The notes: generated by a model from the sequence alone, not told the origin. DNA of 64,000 nucleotides from Polynucleobacter sp. MWH-UH19D (GCF_040409795.1 NZ_CP099571.1:496001-560000); one strand, 5' to 3'. Positions 16,019 to 26,925 are shown, counted from the first letter of the stretch. Numbers and translations: made by a program.

Positions 16019-16377
16019 TGGTGGAGTCGGCGGGAATCGAACCCGCGTCCGCAAATCCTCCACAACAAGTTCTACATACTTAGTCATATCATTTGATTTA
16101 ATCAGCAAGGCACGGATTGACACGTTTCTGGCTGACGATTCACTAGGTTTTCGTACTATTCTTCGTGACGCAAAATAGTCTTATCTCTTGTATATGACCC
16201 TGATGTAGCTTGCGCTACCTGATCCAAGAGAGAATCAGTTCAGGGGCAACCGCAATTAAGCGGCTAGTGCGTAACGTTCGTCGTTAGCAGTTATTACATT
16301 CCCATTGATTTACGAGATAACGGGTCCTCGGTATGCCCTTGATGCTTTGCAATCCACGTCGAAACCATGTCGACCCC
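16019..16377 (-). ncRNA. ssrA: transfer-messenger RNA (tmRNA)
   Basis: A 359-base tmRNA that rescues stalled ribosomes by trans-translation and tags the nascent chain. Read on the minus strand, the 5' end GGGGTCG pairs with CGACTCC at the 3' end (one G-U pair), followed by A and an encoded CCA at 16021-16019. The T-arm GGTTCGATTCC is clear, and the 5' segment GACATGGTTTCGACG is the conserved tRNA-like D-loop region. The tag frame (16288-16256) begins at a GCT resume codon and reads ANDERYALAA then TAA. Pseudoknot-rich sequence fills the rest. It is an established integration hotspot in bacteria, and a mobile-type gene pair lies just beyond its 3' end. Confidence 0.97.
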
Positions 16378-16441
16378 GGAGTTCACGCATAAGAACCCAC
16401 ATTTTAAAGCTGATAACGTTAATTTGCTAAAGAATGTTGCG

Positions 16442-17131
16442 TTAATCCCTATTAGGGAAAATGATTTTTAGTAACTCTAAGGGGGTATGGATCAGGTAAT
16501 CTGCACCCCAGTCTTGCGGTGCTTCCTTGCAACCACAATAACCATATGCTGCCGCAACAGTTTTCATGCCAGCCGCTTTTCCTGCGATGACATCACGAAT
16601 ATCGTCCCCAACATACAGTGATTTTGTAGGATCGATATTGGCTAATTTGGCAGCATGCAAAATCGGCTCTGGATGCGGCTTGGAGTGGGGGGTAGTATCG
16701 CCAGAGACTGTGGAAATCGATCTTTGGTTTAAGCCCATGAGCTCAACTAATGGGTTGGTAAAGCGCTGACTTTTATTGGTGACTATTCCCCAAGGAAGTT
16801 TTGCTTGATCCATCTGATCAAGTAGGTGATCGATGTCGTCAAATAGCTTGCTATCAACCAAAAGTGCATTTTCATAGTTGGAGAAAAACTCATCTCTTAA
16901 GGTGATGAAATCCGGATGGTCTGTGCCAATACCAAAAGCACCCTCTAGCAATCCTCGTGCACCCGCAGAGGCATAGGGACGAAGAAATTCATAAGGTTTG
17001 GGGTCTAAATTGCGAGCCAAGAGCAGTTTGTTGGTAGCTGCCACGAGGTCTGGGGCGGTGTCCGCTAAGGTTCCATCTAAATCAAAAAATACCCCATGAA
17101 AGGGGCTGCTAAATTGACTCAAGCGACTCAT
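16442..17131 (-). CDS. gph: phosphoglycolate phosphatase (HAD family)
   Basis: A 229-residue HAD hydrolase of the Gph type that removes 2-phosphoglycolate produced by DNA repair and oxygenation reactions. Motif I is DLDGT with Asp17 as nucleophile and Asp19 as acid/base; motif II is VTNK (117-120), Lys151 lies in SKPHP, and the metal-binding motif is GDD (175-177). It overlaps ubiG by four bases, an arrangement common in Betaproteobacteria, so ubiG and gph are co-transcribed. Related HAD phosphatases cannot be strictly excluded. Confidence 0.9.
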   Translation of the reverse strand: MSRLSQFSSPFHGVFFDLDGTLADTAPDLVAATNKLLLARNLDPKPYEFLRPYASAGARGLLEGAFGIGTDHPDFITLRDEFFSNYENALLVDSKLFDDIDHLLDQMDQAKLPWGIVTNKSQRFTNPLVELMGLNQRSISTVSGDTTPHSKPHPEPILHAAKLANIDPTKSLYVGDDIRDVIAGKAAGMKTVAAAYGYCGCKEAPQDWGADYLIHTPLELLKIIFPNRD

Positions 17132-17817
17132 TTGCGGACTGCAATCATATAGTTCACGTCCACATCGTCGCTTAGGCTGTACACCTGAGTAATTGGGTTG
17201 TAGCTCAAACCTTTCATGCCCAGCAGTTCCAATCCCGCTTGACGAGTAAAGGTAACCAACTCCGAAGGCTTAATGAATTTAGTGTATTCGTGAGTACCTT
17301 TGGGCAGTAATTTCAGGATGTACTCAGCCCCAATAATCGCAAATAAGTAGGATTTTGGATTCCGGTTGAGGGTACTAAAAAATAGAGTGCCACCAGGTTT
17401 GCAAAGTTTGGCGCAGGCACGCACCACAGATGCTGGGTCGGGTACGTGTTCTAGCATTTCCATGCAGGTGACTACGTCATATTGCTCAGCTTGTTCGTCT
17501 GCCAAGTCTTCTGCAGAGATTGAGCGATAAGTGAGGTTTGCGCCAACTTCTAATGCATGAAGTTCTGCAACCTTTAACGCTTTTTCGGATAAATCGATAC
17601 CAGTTGTAGTGGCCCCAGATTGAGAAATGGATTCAGCCAAAATGCCGCCGCCGCAACCTACATCCACTACTTTTTTACCTTCAAGCGAGACAAAGGATTG
17701 AATCCAATTTAATCGCAATGGATTAATTGCATGCAATGGCTTGAATTCACTATTCGGATCCCACCAACGATGGGCTAGGGTGCTAAATTTGGCGATTTCT
17801 GATTGATCGACGTTCAT
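17128..17817 (-). CDS. ubiG: ubiquinone biosynthesis O-methyltransferase UbiG
   Basis: A 229-residue SAM-dependent O-methyltransferase that carries out both O-methylations of the ubiquinone ring. The SAM motif VDVGCGGG spans 51-58 and is followed by GIDLSEKAL; the N-terminal [20 protein letters not shown] segment is diagnostic for UbiG, as is the C-terminal VDVNYM block. Length is normal. It is first in a two-gene unit with gph (ATGA overlap) and is separated from the OmpA-like gene upstream by a bidirectional terminator. Confidence 0.96.
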   Translation of the reverse strand: MNVDQSEIAKFSTLAHRWWDPNSEFKPLHAINPLRLNWIQSFVSLEGKKVVDVGCGGGILAESISQSGATTTGIDLSEKALKVAELHALEVGANLTYRSISAEDLADEQAEQYDVVTCMEMLEHVPDPASVVRACAKLCKPGGTLFFSTLNRNPKSYLFAIIGAEYILKLLPKGTHEYTKFIKPSELVTFTRQAGLELLGMKGLSYNPITQVYSLSDDVDVNYMIAVRK

Positions 17818-17870
17818 GTTGAGGTTGCTATTAATGCCAAAAAAGATGTTGATGTGATGAATATAGCGGA

Positions 17871-17903
17871 AATAAAAAAGCCCGCTTGAAGCGGGCTTTT
17901 TTA
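17871..17903. terminator. bidirectional rho-independent terminator
   Basis: A perfect stem AGCCCGCTT / AAGCGGGCT (17879-17897, two-base apical GA with closing pairs opened) is flanked by an A run on the left and a T run on the right, so it can act in both directions. Its main client is the minus-strand OmpA-like gene ending at 17917. Confidence 0.9.
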
Positions 17904-17916
17904 CAAGTAAAGTGAA

Positions 17917-18489
17917 TTACTTAGCTGCTGTACCAACAACTTCGATGTCAGTACGGCGGTTCTTAGCACGGCCTTCAGCAGTTGCGTTTGATGCAACTGG
18001 ATTGCTCTTGCCTTTAGATTCTGTGTAGATACGGCTACCATCAACACCCTTGCTTACGAGGTATGTCTTAACAGATTGCGCACGACGCTGACCGAGAGCC
18101 ATGTTGTATGCATCTGTACCAACGCTATCAGTGTTACCAACAGCGATGATCACTTCCAACTTGATTTTCTTCAAGTCAGCAGCGATTTTGTCCAAAGTAG
18201 CTTTACCTTCTGGTTTCAAATCAGATTTGTTGAAGTCATAAAGTGTGTCAGCTTGCAAAGTGATTTTGCTTTGGCTAACACCAGAAGCAGCACCACCACC
18301 AGTCAACGCACCATCACAACCTTTAGCTGCTGTTGCAGGTGTCCAGTTGTTATCGCGCCAGCACAATGTGCCATCACCGTTTTTCCAGTTTAGTGTGCCG
18401 TTGCCGTTTTCCCAGTTATCAGAAGCCATTGCCGCAGAAGCAGAAACGGTAATAACAGAAGCGAGCAACACTTTTAGGGTTTTGTTCAT
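17917..18489 (-). CDS. OmpA family outer-membrane/peptidoglycan-binding protein
   Basis: A 190-residue exported protein: signal peptide 1-22 (cleavage near AMA-SDN), a short N-terminal segment with repeated aromatic-Asn-Gly units (NWENGNGTLNWKNGDGTL, residues 25-42) and two cysteines (43, 58), then an OmpA-like peptidoglycan-binding domain (about 76-186; DFNKSDLKPEG, GNTDSVGTDAYN, NRRTDIEV). It has no eight-stranded OmpA barrel, so it is more like a periplasmic peptidoglycan-associated protein. A strong GAGGAC ribosome site and codon choice suggest high expression. It has its own terminator and is divergent from gyrA. Confidence 0.9.
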   Translation of the reverse strand: MNKTLKVLLASVITVSASAAMASDNWENGNGTLNWKNGDGTLCWRDNNWTPATAAKGCDGALTGGGAASGVSQSKITLQADTLYDFNKSDLKPEGKATLDKIAADLKKIKLEVIIAVGNTDSVGTDAYNMALGQRRAQSVKTYLVSKGVDGSRIYTESKGKSNPVASNATAEGRAKNRRTDIEVVGTAAK

Positions 18490-18647
18490 TTTTAGTCCTC
18501 AAAAATCTCTTTTTAATTAAAGTCAAACTTAAATGTAATTCGCCCTACCTTAAAGCCAAAACTGCAAAGCGACACATCTCAATTTCATACAAACTGACAG
18601 AATCTTAGCATAGCGCCCCTCTGTCATCAAAATGATATTATTTCTAG

Positions 18648-21341
18648 ATGGAACAAGCCGCTAAAGAAACACTACCAATATCCCTTGAAGACGAAATGCG
18701 GCGGTCCTATTTGGACTACGCAATGAGCGTCATCGTCGGCAGAGCCCTGCCAGACGTGCGTGACGGCCTCAAACCGGTTCATCGCCGGGTTTTGTACGCA
18801 ATGTATGAATTAAACAACGATTGGAACCGAGCTTACAAAAAATCTGCCCGTATAGTTGGCGATGTGATCGGTAAATACCACCCACATGGTGATTCTGCGG
18901 TGTATGACACGATTGTTCGTATGGCCCAGGACTTCTCTCTGCGCTATATGTTAGTTGATGGCCAGGGTAACTTTGGCTCTGTGGACGGCGATAACGCTGC
19001 TGCAATGCGGTATACCGAGATCCGCCTGCGCAAGATTGCCCATGAGCTTTTGGCTGATTTAGACAAGGAAACCGTCGATTTTGGGCCAAATTACGACGGT
19101 AGCGAGAAAGAACCCCTGATTTTGCCGGCCAAAGTGCCGAATTTGCTCATCAATGGCAGTTCTGGCATCGCTGTAGGTATGGCTACCAATATCCCTCCCC
19201 ATAACTTGGATGAGGTGATTTCAGCCTGTTTGCACGTGCTGCACAACCCAGAATGCTCAATTGATGAGCTGATTGAGATCATTCCAGCCCCCGATTTCCC
19301 AACTGCCGGCATTATTTATGGCCTTCAAGGGGTCCGTGAGGGTTACCGAACTGGTCGCGGTCGGGTGGTAATGCGTGCCAAGACCCATTTTGAGGATCTC
19401 GATAAGGGTGCCCGTCAGGCGATCATCGTCGATGAGTTGCCTTACCAAGTAAATAAGAAAAACTTGCTCGAGCGAATTGCTGAGCTGGTAAATGAGAAAA
19501 AGATTGAGGGTATTTCTGATTTACGTGATGAATCAGATAAATCTGGCATGCGCGTTGTGATTGAGCTTAAGCGCGGTGAAGTGCCTGAAGTTGTCCTTAA
19601 TAACTTATATAAGAGCACTCAATTACAAGATAACTTCGGCATGAACATGGTGGCCTTGGTAGATAACCAGCCTCGCTTGTTAAATCTGAAGCAGATGCTT
19701 GAGTACTTCTTGCAACACCGCCGTGAAGTAGTAACTCGCCGTACGATTTTTGAATTACGAAAAGCACGTGAGCGCGGCCATGTTCTTGAAGGTTTGGCGG
19801 TTGCGTTAGCAAATATTGATGAGTTCATCGCGATTATTAAAGCAGCTGCAAATCCTGTGATCGCTAAGCAAGAGTTGATGGGTAAAGCTTGGGATTCTTC
19901 TATGGTGCGCGAGATGTTGGCACGTGCTGAGAGTGATACACCAGGCGGCCGCAATGCATATCGCCCAGAAGGTTTGCTGGCTGAGTACGGCATGCAAAGC
20001 ACTGGCCTCTATCGTCTCTCAGATAGTCAAGCGCAAGAAATTTTGCAGATGCGTTTGCAACGCTTGACTGGTCTTGAACAAGACAAGATTGTGAATGAGT
20101 ACAAAGAAGTCATGGCAGAAATTGCTGACTTGTTGGATTTGTTAGCAAAACCAGAGCGTGTGACCCAAGTGATCGAGGATGAGCTGAAAGAAGTTCAATC
20201 TGAATTTGGTGCCGCGGGTACAGATAACGGTCGTCGTTCATTTATTGAGATGAATGCAACTGAACTCTTTACTGAGGATTTGATCACACCACAAGATATG
20301 GTGGTGACGCTTTCTCATACTGGTTACATGAAGAGTCAACCGCTCAGCGAGTACCGTGCACAGAAACGTGGTGGCAGAGGTAAGCAGGCAGCTGCCACAA
20401 AAGACGAGGACTGGATTGACACCTTGTTCGTGGCCAATACACATGACACGATTTTGTGTTTTTCAGATCGTGGACGCATGTACTGGCTCAAGGTATGGGA
20501 AGTTCCACAAGGAAGTCGTACATCACGTGGTAAGCCGATCGTCAATATGTTCCCATTGATTGAAGGCGAGAAGATCACTGTGATTTTGCCGATCAAGGGT
20601 TATCAAGACGATCACTTTGTATTTATGGCTACCAGTTTAGGTACGGTGAAGAAGACTCGTTTGTCTGATTTCTCTAACCCACGTAAAGCCGGCATCATCG
20701 CGGTTGATCTGAATGAGAATGATTTCTTGGTGGGCGCTGCTATTACCGATGGTAAGCATGACGTCATGCTGTTCTCAGATGCCGGTAAAGCAGTTCGCTT
20801 TGATGAAAACGATGTGCGTCCGATGGGTCGTACTGCACGCGGTGTGCGCGGTATGAACTTGGGCGAAGGACATCAAGTGATCGCCATGTTGGTGGCGCCC
20901 GCAGAGGCAGCAGAGGGTGCCCAAACAGCAGTGGTTGATGAGAACGGCGTTGATATTCCAAGCAGTGTATTAACTGCAACTGAAAATGGTTACGGTAAGC
21001 GCACTCCAATCGCTGAATACACACGTCATGGTCGTGGCACAAAAGGCATGATTGCGATTCAAACCACTGAGCGTAATGGCAAGGTAGTTGCTGCAGCTCT
21101 CGTATCACCAGAAGATCAAATTATGTTGATTACTACTGGTGGCGTCTTAGTTCGCACTCGTGTATCAGAGATTCGTGAAATGGGTCGATCCACTCAAGGT
21201 GTGACGTTAATCAACGTCGATGAGGGCACTCGTTTATCTGGCTTGCAGCGTATTGCTGAAAGCGATTCCGATGAAGATGATGCTGAAGATGTTGAAGAGG
21301 GTGATGCATCTGTTGACCCAGTAGCTGATCAAGATCAGTAA
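18648..21341 (+). CDS. gyrA: DNA gyrase subunit A
   Basis: An 897-residue GyrA, the breakage-reunion subunit of gyrase. Catalytic Tyr122 lies in MRYTEIRL and the numbering coincides with E. coli. In the quinolone-resistance region GDSAVYD, Ser83 and Asp87 are the susceptible residues. The C-terminal beta-pinwheel carries the GyrA box QKRGGRG near residue 569. Relative to E. coli there is an Ala/Glu-rich insertion around 745-770 ([11 protein letters not shown]) and an acidic tail. It heads the long plus-strand block, four bases before serC, a conserved order in Burkholderiales. Confidence 0.98.
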   Translation: MEQAAKETLPISLEDEMRRSYLDYAMSVIVGRALPDVRDGLKPVHRRVLYAMYELNNDWNRAYKKSARIVGDVIGKYHPHGDSAVYDTIVRMAQDFSLRYMLVDGQGNFGSVDGDNAAAMRYTEIRLRKIAHELLADLDKETVDFGPNYDGSEKEPLILPAKVPNLLINGSSGIAVGMATNIPPHNLDEVISACLHVLHNPECSIDELIEIIPAPDFPTAGIIYGLQGVREGYRTGRGRVVMRAKTHFEDLDKGARQAIIVDELPYQVNKKNLLERIAELVNEKKIEGISDLRDESDKSGMRVVIELKRGEVPEVVLNNLYKSTQLQDNFGMNMVALVDNQPRLLNLKQMLEYFLQHRREVVTRRTIFELRKARERGHVLEGLAVALANIDEFIAIIKAAANPVIAKQELMGKAWDSSMVREMLARAESDTPGGRNAYRPEGLLAEYGMQSTGLYRLSDSQAQEILQMRLQRLTGLEQDKIVNEYKEVMAEIADLLDLLAKPERVTQVIEDELKEVQSEFGAAGTDNGRRSFIEMNATELFTEDLITPQDMVVTLSHTGYMKSQPLSEYRAQKRGGRGKQAAATKDEDWIDTLFVANTHDTILCFSDRGRMYWLKVWEVPQGSRTSRGKPIVNMFPLIEGEKITVILPIKGYQDDHFVFMATSLGTVKKTRLSDFSNPRKAGIIAVDLNENDFLVGAAITDGKHDVMLFSDAGKAVRFDENDVRPMGRTARGVRGMNLGEGHQVIAMLVAPAEAAEGAQTAVVDENGVDIPSSVLTATENGYGKRTPIAEYTRHGRGTKGMIAIQTTERNGKVVAAALVSPEDQIMLITTGGVLVRTRVSEIREMGRSTQGVTLINVDEGTRLSGLQRIAESDSDEDDAEDVEEGDASVDPVADQDQ

Positions 21342-21345
21342 CGCA

Positions 21346-22443
21346 ATGACTTTTGACCGCCGCATCTTTAATTTCGCTGCGGGGCCAGCTACTCTGCCTG
21401 AAGAGGTGTTGAAGCAGGCGGCCGATGAGATGCTCAATTGGCGTGGGCTTGGCACGAGCGTGATGGAGATTAGCCATCGCAGCAAAGAGTTCATGGAAGT
21501 TTACGAAGAGACTTTGCAAGATCTTCGTACGCTGATGCACATACCGGATACATATGAGATCCTGCTTTTGCAAGGCGGTGGCCTTGGACAAAATGCAGCT
21601 ATACCAATGAACTTAATGCCTTTAGCAAAGAATGGCCCAAAGGCAGATTTCTTGGTAACCGGCATTTGGTCTGAAAAATCTTATAAAGAGGCGCAGAAGT
21701 ACGGCACTGCAAATCTAGCAGCATCATCTGCCGCAGAGAAATTTAATACGATTCCAGCAAGATCAACTTGGCGGCTATCAAGCGATGCAGCGTATGTGCA
21801 TTACTGCGCTAATGAAACCATTGGTGGTGTTGAGTTTCCTGATGTACCCGATGCTGGAAATACCCCATTAGTTGCAGATATCTCGAGCAACATGCTCTCC
21901 AAAGAGGTGGATGTTACTAAGTGTGCTGTCTGGTTTGGTGGAGCGCAAAAGAACATTGGACCTTCTGGTGTCACGATTGTGATTATTCGTAAAGATTTGA
22001 TTGGTCATAGCATGGGTATCACGCCAACCATTTGGGATTGGGCTATCCAAGCTAATACCCAATCGATGATCAATACACCTCCCACTTTTGCGATTTATAT
22101 GGCGGGCTTGGGTTTTAAGTGGCTCTTAAAGCAAGGTGGCGTCAAAGCAATAGAAAAACGCAATCAAGAAAAAGCAGATTTGCTTTATCAGTTTATCGAT
22201 CAAAGCAGTTTGTATGAGAACCGCGTGACTAAAGCATATCGCTCACGTATGAATGTCACCTTCTTCTTAAAAGATGAGAATTTGAATGCGGAGTTTTTGG
22301 CGCAATCCAATGCCGCAGGTTTAGTTGCATTGCGTGGTCACAAAGCTGCCGGTGGTATGCGCGCCAGTATCTATAACGCCATGCCAATTGAGGGTGTAAA
22401 AGCCCTGGTTGAGTTTATGCGCGACTTTGAAAGGCGGGCTTAA
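21346..22443 (+). CDS. serC: phosphoserine aminotransferase
   Basis: A 365-residue class V PLP aminotransferase that makes 3-phosphoserine for serine synthesis and also acts in pyridoxine synthesis. The PLP lysine is Lys202 in GGAQKNIGPSG; the N-terminal FNFAAGPATLP motif and the phosphate-binding SHRSKEF are typical. The TAA stop shares its last base with the pheA start (TAATG), so the two are coupled. Length is normal. Confidence 0.97.
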   Translation: MTFDRRIFNFAAGPATLPEEVLKQAADEMLNWRGLGTSVMEISHRSKEFMEVYEETLQDLRTLMHIPDTYEILLLQGGGLGQNAAIPMNLMPLAKNGPKADFLVTGIWSEKSYKEAQKYGTANLAASSAAEKFNTIPARSTWRLSSDAAYVHYCANETIGGVEFPDVPDAGNTPLVADISSNMLSKEVDVTKCAVWFGGAQKNIGPSGVTIVIIRKDLIGHSMGITPTIWDWAIQANTQSMINTPPTFAIYMAGLGFKWLLKQGGVKAIEKRNQEKADLLYQFIDQSSLYENRVTKAYRSRMNVTFFLKDENLNAEFLAQSNAAGLVALRGHKAAGGMRASIYNAMPIEGVKALVEFMRDFERRA

Positions 22444-23522
22444 TGAGCACTGAAGAACAGCGCCTAGCGCCACTACGTGAAAAGATTGACGCACTCGATG
22501 CGCAGATTTTGGATTTGCTGACTCAGCGCGCAAAGGCAGCGCAAGAAGTGGGTCACGTTAAAGGTGGATTTGCTTCGCCAGTCTTTCGTCCTGAGCGTGA
22601 ACGTCAAGTTGTTGCACGTTTGCAAGAGATTAACCAAGGCCCTTTATTGCCCGATGGTATTGCTGCAATTTGGCGTGAAGTCATGTCTGCTTGCCGTGCC
22701 TTAGAGGCTCGTCAAACGATTGCTTATCTCGGGCCTGTAGGAACCTTCTCCGAGCAAGCGGCGCAAAACTATTTTGGCCACTCGATTGCTGGTTTGCCTT
22801 GCGCTAGTTTGGATGAGGTGTTTAAGTCGGTAGAGAAAGGCGCTGCACAATTTGGTGTGGTGCCTGTAGAAAACTCAAGCGAAGGTGCGATTTCTCGCAC
22901 ACTGGATTTGTTATTAGATTCTTCCATGCGAATCAGTGGCGAAGTTGTTTTGCCTATCCGTCATCACTTATTAACAAAGAGTGGCAACTTAGACGGTGTG
23001 ACCACTGTCTGCGCTCATGCGCAAGCTTTGGCTCAATGTCAGCAATGGTTAAGCGTGCATGCTCCGCAATTAAAGCGCCAAGCAGTTAGCAGTAATGCTG
23101 AAGCAGCGCGCCTAGCTGCTAGTGATCCTACCTTGGCTGCGATTGCTGGCGATCCTGCACAAGAGGCATATGGTCTACAGGCAGTCGCCGCGCAAATTCA
23201 GGATGATCCACACAATCGCACTCGCTTTGTCGTAGTGGGTAACTATGCTTGCCAACCTACTGGTAAAGATCAAACATCATTAGTTTTGTCAGTTGATAAC
23301 CAACCAGGCGCTGTACATCGTTTACTGGCGCCATTAGCAAAACATGGTGTTTCTATGAACCGCTTTGAATCTCGTCCAGCGCGCAAAGGCACTTGGGAAT
23401 ATCACTTCTATATTGACATTGCGGGTCATGCTAATGATGCCAAGGTGGTGGCTGCTTTGAATGAGTTAAAGGAAGTGGCTGCGTTTTATAAGAACCTTGG
23501 ATCTTATCCACATTCAGCATAA
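22443..23522 (+). CDS. pheA: bifunctional chorismate mutase / prephenate dehydratase
   Basis: A 359-residue P-protein that converts chorismate to prephenate and on to phenylpyruvate. The AroQ-type mutase helix bundle covers about 8-95 (LREKIDALDAQILDLLTQRA, FRPERERQVV). The dehydratase domain follows (AYLGPVGTFSEQAA; VPVENSSEGAI). The C-terminal ACT domain contains the phenylalanine-binding ESRP motif (FESRPARKG). Feedback inhibition by phenylalanine is expected from that motif. It is coupled to serC upstream and 57 bases ahead of hisC. Confidence 0.97.
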   Translation: MSTEEQRLAPLREKIDALDAQILDLLTQRAKAAQEVGHVKGGFASPVFRPERERQVVARLQEINQGPLLPDGIAAIWREVMSACRALEARQTIAYLGPVGTFSEQAAQNYFGHSIAGLPCASLDEVFKSVEKGAAQFGVVPVENSSEGAISRTLDLLLDSSMRISGEVVLPIRHHLLTKSGNLDGVTTVCAHAQALAQCQQWLSVHAPQLKRQAVSSNAEAARLAASDPTLAAIAGDPAQEAYGLQAVAAQIQDDPHNRTRFVVVGNYACQPTGKDQTSLVLSVDNQPGAVHRLLAPLAKHGVSMNRFESRPARKGTWEYHFYIDIAGHANDAKVVAALNELKEVAAFYKNLGSYPHSA

Positions 23523-23579
23523 GCAAGCATCTAGTAGGTTTTTAAAAGATTAATCAGTAAACACATTTAGTAGATTCGA

Positions 23580-24704
23580 ATGACTTCTAAGATTGGCTTA
23601 AAACACATTCATGCGATTGCTCCCTATGTTGGTGGCCGTCCCATTAGTGAAGTAGCGCGTGAATATGGTCTTGATGAAAACAAGATTGTGAAGTTGGCAT
23701 CCAATGAAAACCCATTGGGAATGCCAAAGTCCGCTCAAGAAGCCATGCTGAAGGCTGCGAGCGATTTGGGGCGTTACCCCGATTCCAATGGATTTGAATT
23801 AAAGAATGTTTTATCTGCTGCTTTGGGCGTGCCATCTGATTGGATCACACTGGGCAATGGCAGTAACGATATTTTGGAATTAGCTGCGCGTGCAGTTGCG
23901 CAAGCAGGTGATGAAGTGATTTTCTCTAAGCATGCATTTGCTGTTTACCCGCTTGCCACTCAGGCGGTTGGAGCAAAAGCAGTGGAGGTGGCTGCAACTT
24001 CAAGCTACGGACATGATTTACCAGCAATGCTCGCTGCCGTTAAGTCAGCGGGTGATAAAGCGAAATTGGTTTTTGTGGCCAATCCAAACAATCCCACAGG
24101 AAGTTACCTCACTGCCAAAGAGATTGAAGACTTTTTAGTAGCGCTGCCATCACATGTCGTGGTGGTATTAGATGAGGCCTACAACGAATATCTCACGCCA
24201 GAGCAACGTTACGATGCAATCGCCTGGGTGAAACGCTTCCCGAATATGATTTTGTCTCGTAGTTTCTCCAAGGCTTATGGTCTTGCAGGTCTGCGCATTG
24301 GCTATGGAGTTGCTCAGCCGCATTTAACGGATTTATTAAATCGTATTCGTCAGCCGTTCAATGTTAATAGTCTGGCGCAAGCGGCTGCGATTGCTGCCTT
24401 TCAGGACAAAGCGTTTTTACAAAAAGGTTTTGAACTTAATTGTGCTGGTTACGAGCAGTTAACAAACGCATTTGATCAATTGGGTCTTCGCTATTTGCCA
24501 TCGGCTGGTAATTTTGTATTGGTGAAAGTGGGTGATGACGATCAAGCGGGTGCCCGCATGAATTTAGCTTTACTTAAGCGCGGCATCATTGTTCGTCCAG
24601 TTGGTAATTATGGCTTGCCGCAGTGGTTGCGTATCTCGATTGGTTTGCCAGAAGAGAACGCAGCCTTTATTGACGCATTAAAAGCAATTTTGGCAAGCGA
24701 ATGA
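23580..24704 (+). CDS. hisC: histidinol-phosphate / aromatic aminotransferase
   Basis: A 374-residue class I/II PLP aminotransferase of the HisC family. Lys231 in SRSFSKAYGLAGLR forms the Schiff base; ANPNNPTG (167-174) binds the cofactor pyridine region. Its place between pheA and tyrA suggests that it works mainly on phenylpyruvate, 4-hydroxyphenylpyruvate or prephenate, although the family also serves histidine synthesis. In many Betaproteobacteria a second hisC lies in the his operon, which could be checked. Its stop overlaps tyrA by four bases. Confidence 0.93.
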   Translation: MTSKIGLKHIHAIAPYVGGRPISEVAREYGLDENKIVKLASNENPLGMPKSAQEAMLKAASDLGRYPDSNGFELKNVLSAALGVPSDWITLGNGSNDILELAARAVAQAGDEVIFSKHAFAVYPLATQAVGAKAVEVAATSSYGHDLPAMLAAVKSAGDKAKLVFVANPNNPTGSYLTAKEIEDFLVALPSHVVVVLDEAYNEYLTPEQRYDAIAWVKRFPNMILSRSFSKAYGLAGLRIGYGVAQPHLTDLLNRIRQPFNVNSLAQAAAIAAFQDKAFLQKGFELNCAGYEQLTNAFDQLGLRYLPSAGNFVLVKVGDDDQAGARMNLALLKRGIIVRPVGNYGLPQWLRISIGLPEENAAFIDALKAILASE

Positions 24705-25585
24705 CCATTATTAATCCTTCGAGCAATTACGGAACCGTCACCATTGTGGGTGTTGGTCTAATTGGCGCCTCTCTGGGTCTGGCTCTCAAAAAAGCAGGGG
24801 TTGTCACAAAAGTTCTAGGTGTTGGTCGTAGCAAAGAGAATTTAGATCAAGCGCTAAAGATGGGCGCAATCGATGGTGTGGTCGATTTAGTGGAGGCTAC
24901 AAAGCAGTCTGATGTCATCGTGCTTTGTGTACCCGTTGCGCAAATGCGCGCGGCATTCGAGGTAATGGAGCCACATCTTGAGTCGCGCACCATGCTCACG
25001 GATGCTGGCAGTATTAAAGGCGATGTGATTTTGGCCGCCAAAGAAGTCTTGGGTAAAAAGGCTTGCCAATTTGTACCAGCTCATCCTATTGCTGGCGGTG
25101 CGCAACATGGCGCTTGCGCCGCTAAAGCGGATTTGTTTCAAGGCAAGCAAACCATTATTTGCCCGCTACAAGAAAATTCACCAGAAGATACTGCTTTAGT
25201 CGCTGGATTTTGGGAGTCAGCAGGATCTGTAGTGAAGAAAATTGGAGTTGTGCAGCATGATGCGATTTATGCCGCAGTCTCACACTTGCCGCATATTTTG
25301 TCTTATGCCTTAATGGCTAGCGTAGTGAACTCCGAAGACGCGGATCAGAAGCTGGGTCATGTTGGCGCAGGGTTTAAAGATTTCACGCGCATTGCCGCGT
25401 CGAGTCCTGAGATGTGGCGTGATATTTGCTTGGGTAACCGCACTGCAATTCTGAAAGAACTCGATCAGTATTTATTAATCGTCAATCACATGCGTAAGTT
25501 GATTGCAGAAAATGATGGTGCTGGTTTAGAAAAATTATTCAATAAGGCAAGTAAAGCACGCCAAGACTTGGATGCATCTGAATGA
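24701..25585 (+). CDS. tyrA: prephenate/arogenate dehydrogenase
   Basis: A 294-residue TyrA-family dehydrogenase that oxidises prephenate (or arogenate) in tyrosine synthesis. The NAD(P)-binding motif is [11 protein letters not shown] (about 16-26), and conserved PAHPIAGG (about 126-133) and SHLPH (about 188-192) hold the active-site histidines. It has no mutase or ACT domain, consistent with the monofunctional beta-proteobacterial form. Four-base overlaps with both hisC and aroA show tight coupling. Confidence 0.95.
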   Translation: MTIINPSSNYGTVTIVGVGLIGASLGLALKKAGVVTKVLGVGRSKENLDQALKMGAIDGVVDLVEATKQSDVIVLCVPVAQMRAAFEVMEPHLESRTMLTDAGSIKGDVILAAKEVLGKKACQFVPAHPIAGGAQHGACAAKADLFQGKQTIICPLQENSPEDTALVAGFWESAGSVVKKIGVVQHDAIYAAVSHLPHILSYALMASVVNSEDADQKLGHVGAGFKDFTRIAASSPEMWRDICLGNRTAILKELDQYLLIVNHMRKLIAENDGAGLEKLFNKASKARQDLDASE

Positions 25586-26910
25586 GTGGTTTGCCCGATA
25601 TCAGTATTGGTCCATTCAAACGAGCGCAAGGCTCGATTGTCTTGCCAGGCTCAAAGAGCATTTCCAATCGTGCGCTCTTGTTAGCGGCACTTTCTTCTGG
25701 AACAACAACCCTCAAGAATTTATTGGACGCCGATGACACTCAAGTCATGCGCAATGCCTTGCGTCAGTTGGGTTTGACGGTTACCGATAAAGATAATCAT
25801 CTGTGCGTGGTTGAGGGCTGTGGCGGTAAATTTCCTGTGCAAGATGCAGATCTTTTTATGGGTAATGCGGGCACTGCTATTCGTCCATTAACTGCCGCCC
25901 TAGCAATGCAAGGTGGTAACTATCGCCTGTCAGGTGTTGCACGCATGCACGAAAGACCAATTCGGGATTTAGTTGATGGTTTACGTCAAGTAGGCGCAAA
26001 GATTGAATACGAATTGCAAGACGGCTATCCACCCATCAAGATTTTGGCTTCGCCTATTCAGATTAAAGATGTGGTGAAAGTGCGCGGCGATGTATCTAGC
26101 CAATTCTTAACCGCTTTGCTGATGGCTTTGCCTTTGGTAGCTACTGAACCAGTGCGTATCGAAGTGGTTGGTGAATTAATTTCTAGGCCATACATTGATA
26201 TCACCTTGAAGTTGATGGCGAGGTTTGGAGTAACTGTTGCGTGTCCTGATGCGCAGTCTTTTGTGATCCCAGCTAAAACATCTGATGCGGTCTACAAGAG
26301 CCCCGGTCAGTTTTCAGTTGAGGGCGATGCTTCTTCCGCCTCTTACTTCTTGGCTCTAGGCGCTATTGGTGGTGGCCCAGTTCGGGTATTAGGTGTTGGC
26401 AAGGAGAGTATTCAAGGGGATGTGGCGTTTGCTGATGCACTTGCCTTAATGGGTGCCAAGATTACTGCTGGTGAAGATTGGATAGAAGTCGCTGGCGTAA
26501 AAAATGCTAACGGCAAACTTAATGGCATCACTTTAGATTGCACTGAAATTCCGGATGCAGCGATGACTCTGGCGGTTGCTGCATTATTTGCTGATAGCCC
26601 AACGCGCTTAAACAATATTGCGAGCTGGCGTGTAAAAGAAACCGATCGCATTGCCGCGATGGCAAAAGAATTGAAAAAAGTGGGGGCAGCAGTTGAAGAG
26701 GGGGCTGACTATATTGTGGTAAATGCGCCAGCATCACTCAGTGATTGGAAGTCTCCAAGTGAGGGGATTGATACCTACGATGATCATCGCATGGCAATGT
26801 GCTTTTCATTGGCTGCGTTTGGACCGAATGCACTCAAGATCAATGATCCAAACTGTGTGGCTAAAACGTTTCCAACCTATTTTTCGGAATTTGCGACGGT
26901 AGTTGCGTAA
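25582..26910 (+). CDS. aroA: 3-phosphoshikimate 1-carboxyvinyltransferase (EPSP synthase)
   Basis: A 442-residue EPSP synthase, the sixth step of the shikimate pathway and target of glyphosate. The shikimate-3-phosphate and PEP-binding motifs are [17 protein letters not shown] (21-37, Lys25), [14 protein letters not shown] (92-105) and the C-terminal [12 protein letters not shown]. The GNAGTAIRP loop is that of glyphosate-sensitive class I enzymes. A tyrA-aroA-cmk order is usual here. Confidence 0.97.
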   Translation: MSGLPDISIGPFKRAQGSIVLPGSKSISNRALLLAALSSGTTTLKNLLDADDTQVMRNALRQLGLTVTDKDNHLCVVEGCGGKFPVQDADLFMGNAGTAIRPLTAALAMQGGNYRLSGVARMHERPIRDLVDGLRQVGAKIEYELQDGYPPIKILASPIQIKDVVKVRGDVSSQFLTALLMALPLVATEPVRIEVVGELISRPYIDITLKLMARFGVTVACPDAQSFVIPAKTSDAVYKSPGQFSVEGDASSASYFLALGAIGGGPVRVLGVGKESIQGDVAFADALALMGAKITAGEDWIEVAGVKNANGKLNGITLDCTEIPDAAMTLAVAALFADSPTRLNNIASWRVKETDRIAAMAKELKKVGAAVEEGADYIVVNAPASLSDWKSPSEGIDTYDDHRMAMCFSLAAFGPNALKINDPNCVAKTFPTYFSEFATVVA

Positions 26911-26925
26911 TTTCTTAAGCTTTTT

